From positions 11,602 to 25,695 of the forward strand of contig CARUOB010000047.1 of assembly GCA_949076555.1 (NCBI GenBank): DNA of 14,094 bases, written 5' to 3'. This document shows, in pieces, positions 6,580 to 14,077 of the stretch; position 1 is the stretch's first letter, and each line of letters opens with the position of its first letter. Source of the DNA: an uncultured Lachnospiraceae bacterium (GTDB lineage: Bacteria > Bacillota > Clostridia > Lachnospirales > Lachnospiraceae). Below the pieces are notes generated by a model, which searched no databases, was not told the DNA's origin, and was given only the letters and a program-made list of their open reading frames with translations. The position numbers and the translations under genes were made by a program.

Positions 6580-8385
6580 ATGGATCAAAGTAAAATCAGA
6601 AATTTTTGTATCGTGGCGCATATTGACCACGGCAAGTCCACGCTGGCGGACCGGATCATAGAGAAGACCGGGCTTCTGACAAGCCGTGAAATGCAGGCGC
6701 AGATATTGGACAATATGGAATTAGAGCGGGAGAGAGGCATTACCATCAAGGCCCAGACCGTGCGCATCATCTATCAGGCGAAGGATGGCAACGAGTATAT
6801 TTTTAACCTGATCGACACGCCCGGCCATGTGGATTTTAACTATGAGGTGAGCCGTTCCCTCGCGGCCTGCGACGGGGCGATTCTTGTGGTGGACGCGGCC
6901 CAGGGCATCGAGGCGCAGACGCTTGCAAACGTATATCTGGCGCTGGATCACGATCTGGACGTGTTTCCGGTGATCAACAAGATCGACCTGCCAAGCGCCG
7001 AGCCGGAGCGGGTGAAAAATGAGATTGAGGACGTGATCGGCATCGAGGCGCAGGACGCGCCGCTTATCTCCGCGAAGAACGGTATAGGCGTGGAGGAAGT
7101 GCTGGAGGCCATCGTGGAGAAGATTCCGGCCCCCGGCGGCAGCCCGGATAATCCGCTGCAGGCGCTTATTTTTGACTCCGTCTATGATTCCTACAAGGGC
7201 GTGATCGTATTTTGCCGCATCAAGGAGGGCAGGGTCAAAAAAGGCACCAAAATTAAAATGATGGCCACGGGAGCCACCGCGGAGGTGGTGGAGGTGGGAT
7301 ATTTCGGCGCGGGGCAGTTTATTCCCTGCGACGAGCTGACGGCGGGGATGGTGGGGTATCTCACCGCCTCCATCAAGAACGTGAAGGACACCGCTGTGGG
7401 CGATACGGTCACGGATGTGGACAATCCCTGCGCAGAGCCGCTTCCCGGCTACAAGAAGGTCAATTCCATGGTCTACTGCGGCATGTATCCGGCGGACGGC
7501 GCCAAATACCCGGATCTGCGGGACGCGCTGGAAAAGCTGAAATTAAACGACGCCTCCTTAAACTACGAGCCGGAGACGTCCATCGCGCTGGGCTTTGGGT
7601 TCCGCTGCGGCTTTCTGGGTCTTCTGCATCTGGAGATCATACAGGAGCGTCTGGAGCGGGAGTACAATCTGGATCTGGTGACCACCGCGCCGGGTGTTAT
7701 TTACAGAGTATATAAGACGAACGGGGATATGATCGAGCTGACCAATCCCTCCAACCTGCCGGACCCTTCCGAGATCGATTATATGGAGGAACCGGTGGTC
7801 AGCGCGGAAATCATGGTGACCACCGAGTTTATCGGCCCGATCATGCAGCTTTGTCAGGAGCGGAGAGGCCGCTATATCAGCACCGAGTACATCGAAGCGT
7901 CCCGCGCGCTCTTAAAATACGACCTGCCCTTAAACGAGATTATCTATGACTTTTTTGACGCGCTGAAATCCCGTTCCAGAGGGTACGCCTCCTTTGACTA
8001 TGAGTTAAAGGGGTACGAGCAGTCGAAGTTAGTGAAGCTGGATATCCTGATCAACCACGACGAGGTGGACGCGCTCTCCTTCATCGTCCATGCGGACAGC
8101 GCCTATGAGCGGGGCAGGAGAATGTGCGAAAAGTTAAAGGACGAAATACCGAGGCACCTTTTTGAGATACCCATTCAGGCGGCGGTGGGGGGCAAGATCA
8201 TTGCCAGAGAGACGGTCAGAGCCATGAGAAAGGATGTCCTTGCCAAGTGCTACGGCGGAGATATCACCCGAAAGAAAAAGCTGCTGGAAAAGCAGAAAGA
8301 GGGTAAGAAACGTATGCGGCAGGTAGGCAATGTGGAGATTCCCCAGAGCGCTTTTATGAGCGTGTTGAAGCTGGATGACAACTGA
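6580..8385 (+). CDS. lepA: Elongation factor 4 (LepA), ribosome-associated GTPase
   Basis: LepA/EF4 is a translational GTPase that acts on the ribosome in translation and 30S biogenesis, mainly under stress. The 601-residue length is typical. GTPase motifs are clear: G1 AHIDHGKST at 13-21, switch I RGITIKAQTVRI, G3 DTPGH, G4 NKID and G5 SAK. The LepA-specific C-terminal block follows with CYGGDITRKKKLLEKQKEG and ends near QSAFMSVLK. The start at 6580 is chosen because the conserved protein begins just before IRNFCIVAH, with AGAGGGTG at 6568-6575 as ribosome binding site. The frame is open for 39 more codons upstream (from ATG 6463), but that stretch is repeat-rich, non-conserved sequence. hemW follows 103 bases later and is probably cotranscribed. 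Confidence 0.97.
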   Translation: MDQSKIRNFCIVAHIDHGKSTLADRIIEKTGLLTSREMQAQILDNMELERERGITIKAQTVRIIYQAKDGNEYIFNLIDTPGHVDFNYEVSRSLAACDGAILVVDAAQGIEAQTLANVYLALDHDLDVFPVINKIDLPSAEPERVKNEIEDVIGIEAQDAPLISAKNGIGVEEVLEAIVEKIPAPGGSPDNPLQALIFDSVYDSYKGVIVFCRIKEGRVKKGTKIKMMATGATAEVVEVGYFGAGQFIPCDELTAGMVGYLTASIKNVKDTAVGDTVTDVDNPCAEPLPGYKKVNSMVYCGMYPADGAKYPDLRDALEKLKLNDASLNYEPETSIALGFGFRCGFLGLLHLEIIQERLEREYNLDLVTTAPGVIYRVYKTNGDMIELTNPSNLPDPSEIDYMEEPVVSAEIMVTTEFIGPIMQLCQERRGRYISTEYIEASRALLKYDLPLNEIIYDFFDALKSRSRGYASFDYELKGYEQSKLVKLDILINHDEVDALSFIVHADSAYERGRRMCEKLKDEIPRHLFEIPIQAAVGGKIIARETVRAMRKDVLAKCYGGDITRKKKLLEKQKEGKKRMRQVGNVEIPQSAFMSVLKLDDN

Positions 8386-8406
8386 GGGACAAAGCGGGAG
8401 GCAGAG

Positions 8407-8450
8407 CGCCCTTTGCCGCGAAGCGGAAGCAGGATGACGAAGGAAGGGCG
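8407..8450. other. Nested inverted repeats in the lepA-hemW gap
   Basis: CGCCCTT (8407-8413) pairs with AAGGGCG (8444-8450), enclosing a second hairpin CCGC-GAA-GCGG (8416-8426). No T-tract follows the structure, so it is not a convincing terminator and lepA and hemW can remain cotranscribed. A similar GCTGC-GAA-GCAGC hairpin lies at 9-21. Confidence 0.4.
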
Positions 8451-8488
8451 GGGCGAGGCTCTTTACCTGTTTCGGGATGGAGGCTGCG

Positions 8489-9706
8489 ATGAGAAATTTA
8501 AGTATCTATATTCACATTCCGTTCTGTGTCAGGAAATGCCTTTACTGCGATTTTCTTTCCGGCCCGGCAAGTGTCTGCGAAATGGAGAGTTATGTAAACT
8601 TAATGCTGCGGGAAATAAAAGAACAGTCGATATTTTATGGAGATCACAAGGTGGTCTCCATCTTTTTCGGCGGGGGTACGCCGTCTCTGCTCCCTGCGCG
8701 GGAGACAGGGCGGATTTTAGAGGGAGTCAGAGATGGATTTTTCGTGGCGGAGGATGCGGAGATCACGATAGAGTGTAATCCCGGCACGGTGACGACGCAG
8801 AAATTGAGAGATTACATAACAAGTGGTATTAATCGCCTCAGCATCGGATTACAGTCCACGGATGATGAGGAACTTGCCCGCATCGGGAGAATCCACAGCT
8901 ACAGTGACTTTCTGGAGACGTATACGACGGCGAGGGAGGCGGGATTTCGCAATGTGAACATTGACCTGATGGCGGGGCTGCCCGGTCAGGACATGGCCTC
9001 ATACACGAAGACGCTGGAGCGTGTGGCGGCTCTCTCACCGGAGCATATTTCCGCCTACAGCTTGATTTTGGAGGAAGGAACTCCACTTTATGTAAACCAA
9101 TGTGCCTATACCTTTCCCGACGAGGAGGAGGACCGGGAGATGTATGAGCTGACAGGGCGGTATCTGGAGGCAGCCGGGTTTCACCGCTACGAGATTTCGA
9201 ATTATGCCAAAGAGGGACAAGAGTGCCGTCACAACAAGGTGTATTGGCGCAGAGGCGACTATGTGGGGTTCGGTCTGGGTGCGTCCTCCATGGTGCAAAA
9301 TGTGAGATGGAAAAACCCGGAGGCGCATATGGCCTACGCGGCCTGCGTGGAAAAGATGGGGGAGGGCGGCGCATGGACTTTTGGGTCCGGCAGCGCGCCC
9401 CGTATCGCGCGGCCGCAGGATAAGTCCTTTGCGGAAATGCTGCGAAGAACAGGACGCTGCGAGGTGCAGGAGCTTACCCAGGAAGAGCAGATGGAGGAAT
9501 TTATGTTTCTGGGGCTTCGGCTGACGGAAGGCGTGGACCTGGAGGCGTTTTTTAGAACCTTTGGAAAAACGGCGGAGGATATTTACGGAAAGCAGATCAA
9601 CGCCTTTTTGGCGCAGGGTCTTTTGGAACGGGCGGGGCAGCGGCTTAAGCTTACCTCCCGTGGGATTGACGTGAGCAATGTGGTGTTTGCGGCGTTTCTC
9701 TTTTGA
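8489..9706 (+). CDS. hemW: Radical-SAM heme chaperone HemW (HemN-like)
   Basis: HemW is a radical-SAM protein related to coproporphyrinogen dehydrogenase HemN. Members with this architecture bind heme and deliver it to membrane enzymes, and are often misannotated as HemN. The 405-residue protein opens with YIHIPFCVRKCLYCDF, the CxxxCxxC cluster motif in the HemW form (CDF after the third cysteine). FFGGGTPSLL follows as the SAM-binding glycine motif, then IECNPGT, RLSIGLQS and NIDLMAGLPGQ. The C-terminal region resembles a HemN-type C-terminal domain (QGLLERAGQRLKLTSRGID). ATG 8489 is preferred over ATG 8477 because GGAGG at 8479-8483 lies five bases before it and overlaps the earlier codon. 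In B. subtilis hrcA-grpE-dnaK follow; here they do not. Confidence 0.93.
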   Translation: MRNLSIYIHIPFCVRKCLYCDFLSGPASVCEMESYVNLMLREIKEQSIFYGDHKVVSIFFGGGTPSLLPARETGRILEGVRDGFFVAEDAEITIECNPGTVTTQKLRDYITSGINRLSIGLQSTDDEELARIGRIHSYSDFLETYTTAREAGFRNVNIDLMAGLPGQDMASYTKTLERVAALSPEHISAYSLILEEGTPLYVNQCAYTFPDEEEDREMYELTGRYLEAAGFHRYEISNYAKEGQECRHNKVYWRRGDYVGFGLGASSMVQNVRWKNPEAHMAYAACVEKMGEGGAWTFGSGSAPRIARPQDKSFAEMLRRTGRCEVQELTQEEQMEEFMFLGLRLTEGVDLEAFFRTFGKTAEDIYGKQINAFLAQGLLERAGQRLKLTSRGIDVSNVVFAAFLF

Positions 9707-10028
9707 GGTGCGGGGCAGGCCCGGGGAATCCCTTTCGCGTGGGAAGGGATAAGGACGCTTGGAGAGTAGAAAAACAAGTGATATTCTAAAATTCGTTAAT
9801 ATATTTTGTGAAAATTCTTGACAAAGTATGGTGTATGCTATATTCTGATAACAAAACAGTCGGTCATTAAAGTGTATGAAGGCGGCTGTATCTATGGGCG
9901 GACGTCCTGTCCGCATCAGGTATTCCGGCAGATTCTGCCACAATTTCACACAGACAGGCAGAGTTCGCAGGACGGAAAGCAGGAGAGGGGATGGTTCCTA
10001 TGGCTCTGCATATAGTAAGGAGAGACAT
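9707..10028. other. 322-base non-coding stretch with hairpins, promoter and structured leader
   Basis: No convincing gene lies here. Behind hemW, ATCCCTTTC (9728-9736) and GGAAGGGAT (9742-9750) form a stem with one wobble; only a weak A-rich sequence follows, so it is at best a poor terminator. An AT-rich block then carries a sigma-A-type promoter. The predicted leader of about 175 bases contains the hairpins GCGGAC-gtcct-GTCCGC (9898-9914) and GGCAGA-T-TCTGCC (9927-9939). The reading frame of the following gene is open back to an ATG at 9876, but the implied 51 residues are Arg-rich and have no ribosome binding site. Confidence 0.6.
9818..9846 (+). promoter_or_regulatory. Sigma-A promoter of the Rpn-family gene
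   Basis: A perfect TTGACA -35 at 9818-9823, a 17-base spacer and a TATTCT -10 at 9841-9846 (4 of 6) lie in AT-rich sequence. The predicted start is near 9853, giving a leader of about 175 bases before the ATG at 10029, unusually long for this window. Confidence 0.65.
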
Positions 10029-10946
10029 ATGGGACAAAAGGATTTGGCGGCCAAACAGTTTGAGCGCAGCCCGGAAGTGTTTGCCGATATTATCAATGCG
10101 TTTATTTTTGAAGGAGAGCAGTTGGTTTTTCCGGGAGATTTGCAGTCTGCGCCGACTGAGTCATTATATCCTGCGGCCAACGGGAGCCTGCACAATCAGT
10201 ATAATGACGTGAGTAAGTATGAAATGAGAAATGGCAGGGTTGCCATACAGTATACACTGGAAAATCAATCCACACCCGATTATAAGATACTGCTTCGTAA
10301 GGCCGGGTATGAAGGCGCCATTTACAGACAGCAGTATGAGGGCAGGGAGACGTTTCCGGCGATTACCCTTGTATTATATTGGGGCGAAGCTGCGTGGAAT
10401 GCGGGTAAGGACCTGTATCAATTTTTTCGCGGGAAAAAGATTCACGGTAAGGCCGGAAAATACATTGACAACGTTTGCCTGCACATGTATGCCATGAGAA
10501 ATCTGCCAGAGGAGATCAGACAGAGGTTTCAGAGTGATATGCGGGTTGTGGTTGATTATTTGGCGGAGGGGGAGCAGTATATACCGACGGAGCAGCGCAT
10601 AGTAGACTTGGAGGCAACCATGCGTATGCTGCATGCTCTGACAGGGGAGACAAATTTTATAGATTATATGCATTTGCTGCAAAAGAGGCAGGAGGAAGGA
10701 GGAGAGATCACGATGGGATATGCTGTGAGTATGTATGTGGAGAGAGGCAAACAAGAAGGAAGACAAGAAGGAAAACAGGAGGAAAGAATCCGGAACGCCA
10801 CCGCGTTCGTAAAAGAAACCGTGATGCAGAATCAGTCTAAGGAGTATATTCTTCGTATGCTGCAGACCTGTTTCCAGTTAAAAGAGGAGGAGGCGGACGA
10901 TCTCTACCGGAAAGGATATGAAAATGGCGCCGGAGAGGTCTCTTGA
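10029..10946 (+). CDS. Rpn-family recombination-promoting nuclease / transposase-like protein (PD-(D/E)XK)
   Basis: The 305-residue protein begins MGQKDLAAKQFERSPEVFADIINAF, the typical opening of clostridial Rpn / PD-(D/E)XK transposase-family proteins. A candidate catalytic set is Asp20 (FADIIN), Asp60 (NDVSKY) and Glu78-x-Gln80 (TLENQ). Support also comes from the block FPAITLVLYWGE and the charged C-terminus with QEG repeats (GKQEGRQEGKQEER, near 240-255) followed by a helical domain. Rpn proteins are DNA endonucleases that promote RecA-independent recombination; whether this copy is active is unknown. AAGGAGAG at 10017-10024 sets the start. Terminal inverted repeats or target duplications were not seen, so it is a solitary accessory gene and not a demonstrable insertion sequence. 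Its codons look more A-rich than those of lepA or pilT, consistent with transfer (visual impression). It stands where hrcA-grpE-dnaK would be in B. subtilis. Confidence 0.8.
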   Translation: MGQKDLAAKQFERSPEVFADIINAFIFEGEQLVFPGDLQSAPTESLYPAANGSLHNQYNDVSKYEMRNGRVAIQYTLENQSTPDYKILLRKAGYEGAIYRQQYEGRETFPAITLVLYWGEAAWNAGKDLYQFFRGKKIHGKAGKYIDNVCLHMYAMRNLPEEIRQRFQSDMRVVVDYLAEGEQYIPTEQRIVDLEATMRMLHALTGETNFIDYMHLLQKRQEEGGEITMGYAVSMYVERGKQEGRQEGKQEERIRNATAFVKETVMQNQSKEYILRMLQTCFQLKEEEADDLYRKGYENGAGEVS

Positions 10947-10971
10947 ATTTCCCCTGTTATGCTTGTATAAT
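10943..10971 (+). promoter_or_regulatory. Putative sigma-A promoter upstream of sigK
   Basis: TTGAAT at 10943-10948, overlapping the stop codon of the preceding gene, and a perfect TATAAT at 10966-10971 are separated by 17 bases. The predicted start is about 90 bases before the sigK start codon. A vegetative promoter for a late mother-cell sigma factor is unexpected; it may instead serve the downstream HD and pilT genes. Confidence 0.45.
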
Positions 10972-11012
10972 AAAATGAAAGAATCCTATTTGTAATTGGG
11001 ACAGATGGAAAG

Positions 11013-11041
11013 GCACTTGGAAAGCCGCCGGGTCATAGAAT
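11013..11041 (+). promoter_or_regulatory. Weak candidate sigma-E promoter for sigK
   Basis: CATAGAAT at 11034-11041 matches 7 of 8 bases of the sigma-E -10 CATACAnT. A poor -35 (GCACTTG, 11013-11019) sits 14 bases upstream. The implied start near 11048 is 10 bases ahead of the GGAGG ribosome binding site, a good position. SigK is known to be under sigma-E control in model spore formers, but the -35 match is weak. Confidence 0.25.
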
Positions 11042-11068
11042 AGAGTAAATGGACTTTGGAGGCTCCTT

Positions 11069-11713
11069 TTGAAAACATTCAGTCAGCCACTTTCTGCGAA
11101 GGATGAGGCCGTTTATCTGGGGCGGCTTAAAACAGGAAGCGAAAGAGAGCGTGGGGAGGCCAAAGGGATTCTGGTGGAGCGGAATTTACGTCTGGTGGCG
11201 CATATCGCCAAGAAATACCAGAACGTGGACGAGGACATGGAAGATCTGATATCCATTGGTACCATCGGATTGATTAAGGCGATAGATTCCTTTGACGCGG
11301 GGAAGGGGAAACTCAGTACTTATGCGTCGCGTTGCATAGACAATGAGCTTTTAATGCTCCTGCGGGCGAAGAAAAAGACTTCCAGAGAAGTCTCTTTGTA
11401 TGAGCCGATCGGTACGGACAGGGAGGGCAACGAAATCAGCCTGCTCGACGTAATCGAACAGGATCAGGTGGACGTGATCGACAGGATGGAAGTGGAGGAT
11501 AAGCTGCAACGGCTGAAAGGTCTGATCGCCGACAGGCTCTCGGACAGGGAAAAAGAGATCATTTTGATGCGCTACGGCCTTTTGAGCGGGCAGGAGATCA
11601 CACAGAGGGAGATTGGCCACAGGCTTGGCATTTCCAGAAGCTATGTGTCCAGAATTGAAAAAAGAGCATTAGAAAAGCTAAAGGAGGGGTACGAGGCCTT
11701 TGGCATGCAATAG
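11069..11713 (+). CDS. sigK: RNA polymerase sporulation sigma factor SigK, without pro-sequence
   Basis: SigK directs late mother-cell transcription (coat, cortex, lysis). This 214-residue protein aligns closely with B. subtilis SigK: FSQPLSAKDE near the start, region 2 NLRLVAHIAKKYQN and EDLISIGTIGLIKAIDSF, then VSLYEPIGTDREGNEISL, and the region 4 helix-turn-helix TQREIGHRLGISRSYVSRIE. The start codon is TTG at 11069 with GGAGG at 11058-11062. The frame upstream reaches a stop (TAG 11036-11038) after only ten codons, none encoding a hydrophobic pro-peptide, so the protein starts at about residue 25 of the B. subtilis precursor. It is uninterrupted, so no skin-type element is present. An HD-domain gene follows after 39 bases with no terminator. 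Confidence 0.93.
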   Translation: MKTFSQPLSAKDEAVYLGRLKTGSERERGEAKGILVERNLRLVAHIAKKYQNVDEDMEDLISIGTIGLIKAIDSFDAGKGKLSTYASRCIDNELLMLLRAKKKTSREVSLYEPIGTDREGNEISLLDVIEQDQVDVIDRMEVEDKLQRLKGLIADRLSDREKEIILMRYGLLSGQEITQREIGHRLGISRSYVSRIEKRALEKLKEGYEAFGMQ

Positions 11714-11752
11714 CCCCAAAGGTGTGAATGATAGAAGGGAGGAAATGGGATC

Positions 11753-12880
11753 ATGCGTTTTGTAAAGAGCGAAGATTTGAAGACCGGAATGAGATTGGCG
11801 CGTCCTATTTACAATAAAAACGGCGTTCTGCTCTATGAGAGAAATTCCAAGCTGACGGTACAGGGGATCAACAGCGTCAGGAATTTCGGGCTGCTGGGTA
11901 TTTATATTCTGGAGCCCGCGGAACCTGTTCCGCCCATGACGAGGGCGGACGCGGAGTTTGAGCGTTTCCAGACGATGTGTGTGTTTTCCATCAGAGAGGA
12001 GCTTGACGTAATCGCAGAGACCGGACGGACACAGCGGGCGCAGATGATTGCCTCAAACATCATTAAAAATTACGGGCATATGGACGCCAGAATCAATTTC
12101 TTGCAGAATTTGAGGAGCAAGGAGGACTACATATATAAACATTCCCTGAATGTGGCGATACTCTGCGCCATGATGACACATGCTATGAATATGAAGGTGG
12201 AGGAGCAGATGGATACGGTGCAGGCGGCTCTCGTCCATGATATCGGAAAGATCATGCGCTTTGAGGACGAGACCGCTGCCGGGGGCGCTTTGATTGATAT
12301 GACGATGGAAATTCGGGAGGAGAGGGGACACGCTCTTCTGGAAACGGCCTTTTCCACGAAGCCGAACATCAAGCGAATCTGTACGCAGGCGTATAAGATG
12401 CTGGCAAGCGTGAAAACGGGGGAGGACATTTCCTCGATCCGGCTTGTGAACGGCGCGCGGGTGCTGGCTGTGGCGGAAACCTATGACAGGATGACCGCTA
12501 TGAAAATGGACAAGGAGCCTGCCTCTGAGGTGGAGGCGCTCAAGTTCCTCTTGAATAACCCGAAAGTTTACCACAGCAAAGTGGTGGAGGCGTTGATTAA
12601 GTCCGTCAATATTCTGGTGCCGGGCGTCAGCGTGGATCTGAATACCGGGGAGAAAGCGCTTGTTCTTGCGGCGAACGAAGCGGACATCCTGCGGCCTCTG
12701 ATCCTGATGTTTCGGGATAACAGCGTGATCGATCTGGCGGACATGGAGCTGTATGAGGATTTGGAGATCAGGGATATTATGAGGACGCTGGATAACCGCC
12801 ATGTGATGGATATGGATTTGTTAAAGAAAAGCGGGATAGAGGTTGACGAGGAAGAATACGAGGAGATTCCGATTATCTGA
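11753..12880 (+). CDS. HD-GYP-like signalling protein with degenerate GYP half
   Basis: The 375-residue protein starts with a DUF3391-like module (1-50: LKTGMRLARPIYNKNGVLLY). A linker and an HD-type domain follow: KHSLNVAIL (His130), then ALVHDIGK (His162-Asp163), then RVLAVAETYDRMTA and the C-terminal block VSVDLNTGEKALVL. In active HD-GYP c-di-GMP phosphodiesterases a HPxxG motif and HHExxDGxGYP supply further metal and substrate ligands. Here the matching positions read REERGHALL and QAYKMLASVKTGED, so those residues are missing. It may be an inactive c-di-GMP sensor or an HD hydrolase of another kind (inference). The ATG at 11753 follows AGGGAGG at 11736-11742. It lies between sigK (39 bases) and pilT (32 bases), probably one transcript. 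Confidence 0.8.
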   Translation: MRFVKSEDLKTGMRLARPIYNKNGVLLYERNSKLTVQGINSVRNFGLLGIYILEPAEPVPPMTRADAEFERFQTMCVFSIREELDVIAETGRTQRAQMIASNIIKNYGHMDARINFLQNLRSKEDYIYKHSLNVAILCAMMTHAMNMKVEEQMDTVQAALVHDIGKIMRFEDETAAGGALIDMTMEIREERGHALLETAFSTKPNIKRICTQAYKMLASVKTGEDISSIRLVNGARVLAVAETYDRMTAMKMDKEPASEVEALKFLLNNPKVYHSKVVEALIKSVNILVPGVSVDLNTGEKALVLAANEADILRPLILMFRDNSVIDLADMELYEDLEIRDIMRTLDNRHVMDMDLLKKSGIEVDEEEYEEIPII

Positions 12881-12912
12881 GATACATAAGCAGCAGGAGG
12901 GGGAAAAAGGAA

Positions 12913-13968
12913 ATGCCGACGATACAGGAGATTATGAAGACGGCCAGCGATGCCGGTGCGTCAGATGTACATATCACAGTGGGAATACCGCCTAAAATGC
13001 GGGTAAACGGGAATCTGATAGCGATGGACTACCCGAGGATGATGCCGCAGGATACGCTGACGGCCGCCTATTCTATCATGACCGACTTGCAGCGGGAGCG
13101 CTTTGAGGAGCGGGGCGAGTACGATATGTCCTTCTCGATTCCGGAGCTGGGAAGGTACCGTGTCAACGTTTATAAGCAGAGAGGCTCTGCCGCATTGGCG
13201 CTGCGTTTGGTGGGTACGCAGGTTCCCGCGCCGGAGAAACTCGGTGTGCCGGAGTCTGTGATCAGCCTTTATGAGCGCAAGCGCGGACTGATTCTCGTGA
13301 CAGGCCCTACGGGAAGCGGTAAGTCCACCACGCTGGCGGCCATTATAGACAAGATCAACAACAACAGGGACGCCCACGTGATTACGCTGGAAGACCCGAT
13401 CGAGTATCTGCATCAGCATAAGATGGCGATGGTAAACCAGAGAGAGATTGGGCTGGATTCCCAGAGCTATGCCAATGCCCTGCGGGCGGCGCTGCGTGAG
13501 GACCCGGATGTGATTCTGGTAGGCGAGATGCGCGACTTCGAGACGATAAGCGTGGCGATCACGGCGGCGGAGACCGGGCACCTTGTGCTTTCCACCTTGC
13601 ATACCATCGGCGCGGCCAGCACCGTGGATCGAGTCATCGACGTGTTTCCCCCTCATCAGCAGCAGCAGATCAGGGTACAGCTGGCAAATGTCCTGGAAGC
13701 TGTTATTTCCCAGCAGCTTATTCCGACAATGGATGGAGAGGGCCGGGTGGCGGCCTTTGAGGTGATGCACGCGAACCATGCGGTCAGGAACCTGATCCGT
13801 GAGGGAAAGTCGCATCAGCTTTCGTCTGTCATGCAGACCAACCGGAAGCTTGGAATGATCAACATGGATGACGCGATCATACAATTGTACTACGAAGGAA
13901 AGATCGACCGGGAGATGGCGATACAGTTTGCGCAGGACCCTGACGGGATGCAGAATAAGGTCATCTGA
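12913..13968 (+). CDS. pilT: Type IV pilus retraction ATPase PilT
   Basis: PilT is the hexameric ATPase that powers type IV pilus disassembly and twitching motility at the cytoplasmic face of the pilus base. All family motifs are visible in the 351-residue product: the N-terminal ASDVHITVGIPPKMRVNG, Walker A GPTGSGKST (131-139), the Asp box ITLEDPIEYLH, Walker B DPDVILVGEMRD, the His box TGHLVLSTLHT and the PilT-specific HAVRNLIREGKSHQL. Length and motif spacing match functional PilT. AGGAGGGGG at 12895-12903 precedes the ATG. No pilin, PilB, PilC or PilM gene is in the window and a strong terminator follows, so this pilT is separated from any pilus assembly genes. It lies in the sigK-HD-pilT run. 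Confidence 0.93.
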   Translation: MPTIQEIMKTASDAGASDVHITVGIPPKMRVNGNLIAMDYPRMMPQDTLTAAYSIMTDLQRERFEERGEYDMSFSIPELGRYRVNVYKQRGSAALALRLVGTQVPAPEKLGVPESVISLYERKRGLILVTGPTGSGKSTTLAAIIDKINNNRDAHVITLEDPIEYLHQHKMAMVNQREIGLDSQSYANALRAALREDPDVILVGEMRDFETISVAITAAETGHLVLSTLHTIGAASTVDRVIDVFPPHQQQQIRVQLANVLEAVISQQLIPTMDGEGRVAAFEVMHANHAVRNLIREGKSHQLSSVMQTNRKLGMINMDDAIIQLYYEGKIDREMAIQFAQDPDGMQNKVI

Positions 13969-14012
13969 TGACTGCTTCATCCTATTATAAATGACTCTCT
14001 GATGTAATAAGT

Positions 14013-14077
14013 AGAACACCTTTGATAGAATCAATGTTTTCTCAACATTTGTCTTTCTGTCAAGGGTGTTCTTTTTT
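14013..14077 (+). terminator. Long Rho-independent terminator after pilT
   Basis: AGAACACCTTTGATAGAA (14013-14030) pairs, with wobbles, with TTCTGTCAAGGGTGTTCT (14055-14072). Inside the loop AATGTT (14033-14038) pairs with AACATT (14044-14049), giving one extended hairpin of about 60 bases. TTTTTT (14072-14077) follows directly. It ends the sigK-HD-pilT transcript. The 5' AGAA start of the stem lacks an A-tract, so the opposite direction would be a weaker terminator. Confidence 0.9.

Noticed and set aside
9035..9949. 304-codon minus-strand reading frame across the hemW end and the promoter region
   Set aside because: It overlaps the HemW C-terminal domain antisense and crosses a sigma-A promoter; the sequence shows no domain and no start signal.
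9876..10028. 51-codon N-terminal extension of the Rpn-family gene from ATG 9876
   Set aside because: The extension is Arg/Gly-rich, not typical of the family, has no Shine-Dalgarno, and the protein family starts at MGQKDL, where AAGGAGAG is well placed.
10029..10946. Complete insertion sequence around the Rpn-family gene
   Set aside because: No terminal inverted repeats or target-site duplications could be matched on the two flanks, and Rpn proteins are usually solitary genes and not parts of classical IS elements.
12961..14034. 357-codon minus-strand reading frame opposite pilT
   Set aside because: It is a mirror frame of the strongly conserved pilT, with Arg/His-rich composition and no recognisable motif; it also runs through the pilT terminator stem.
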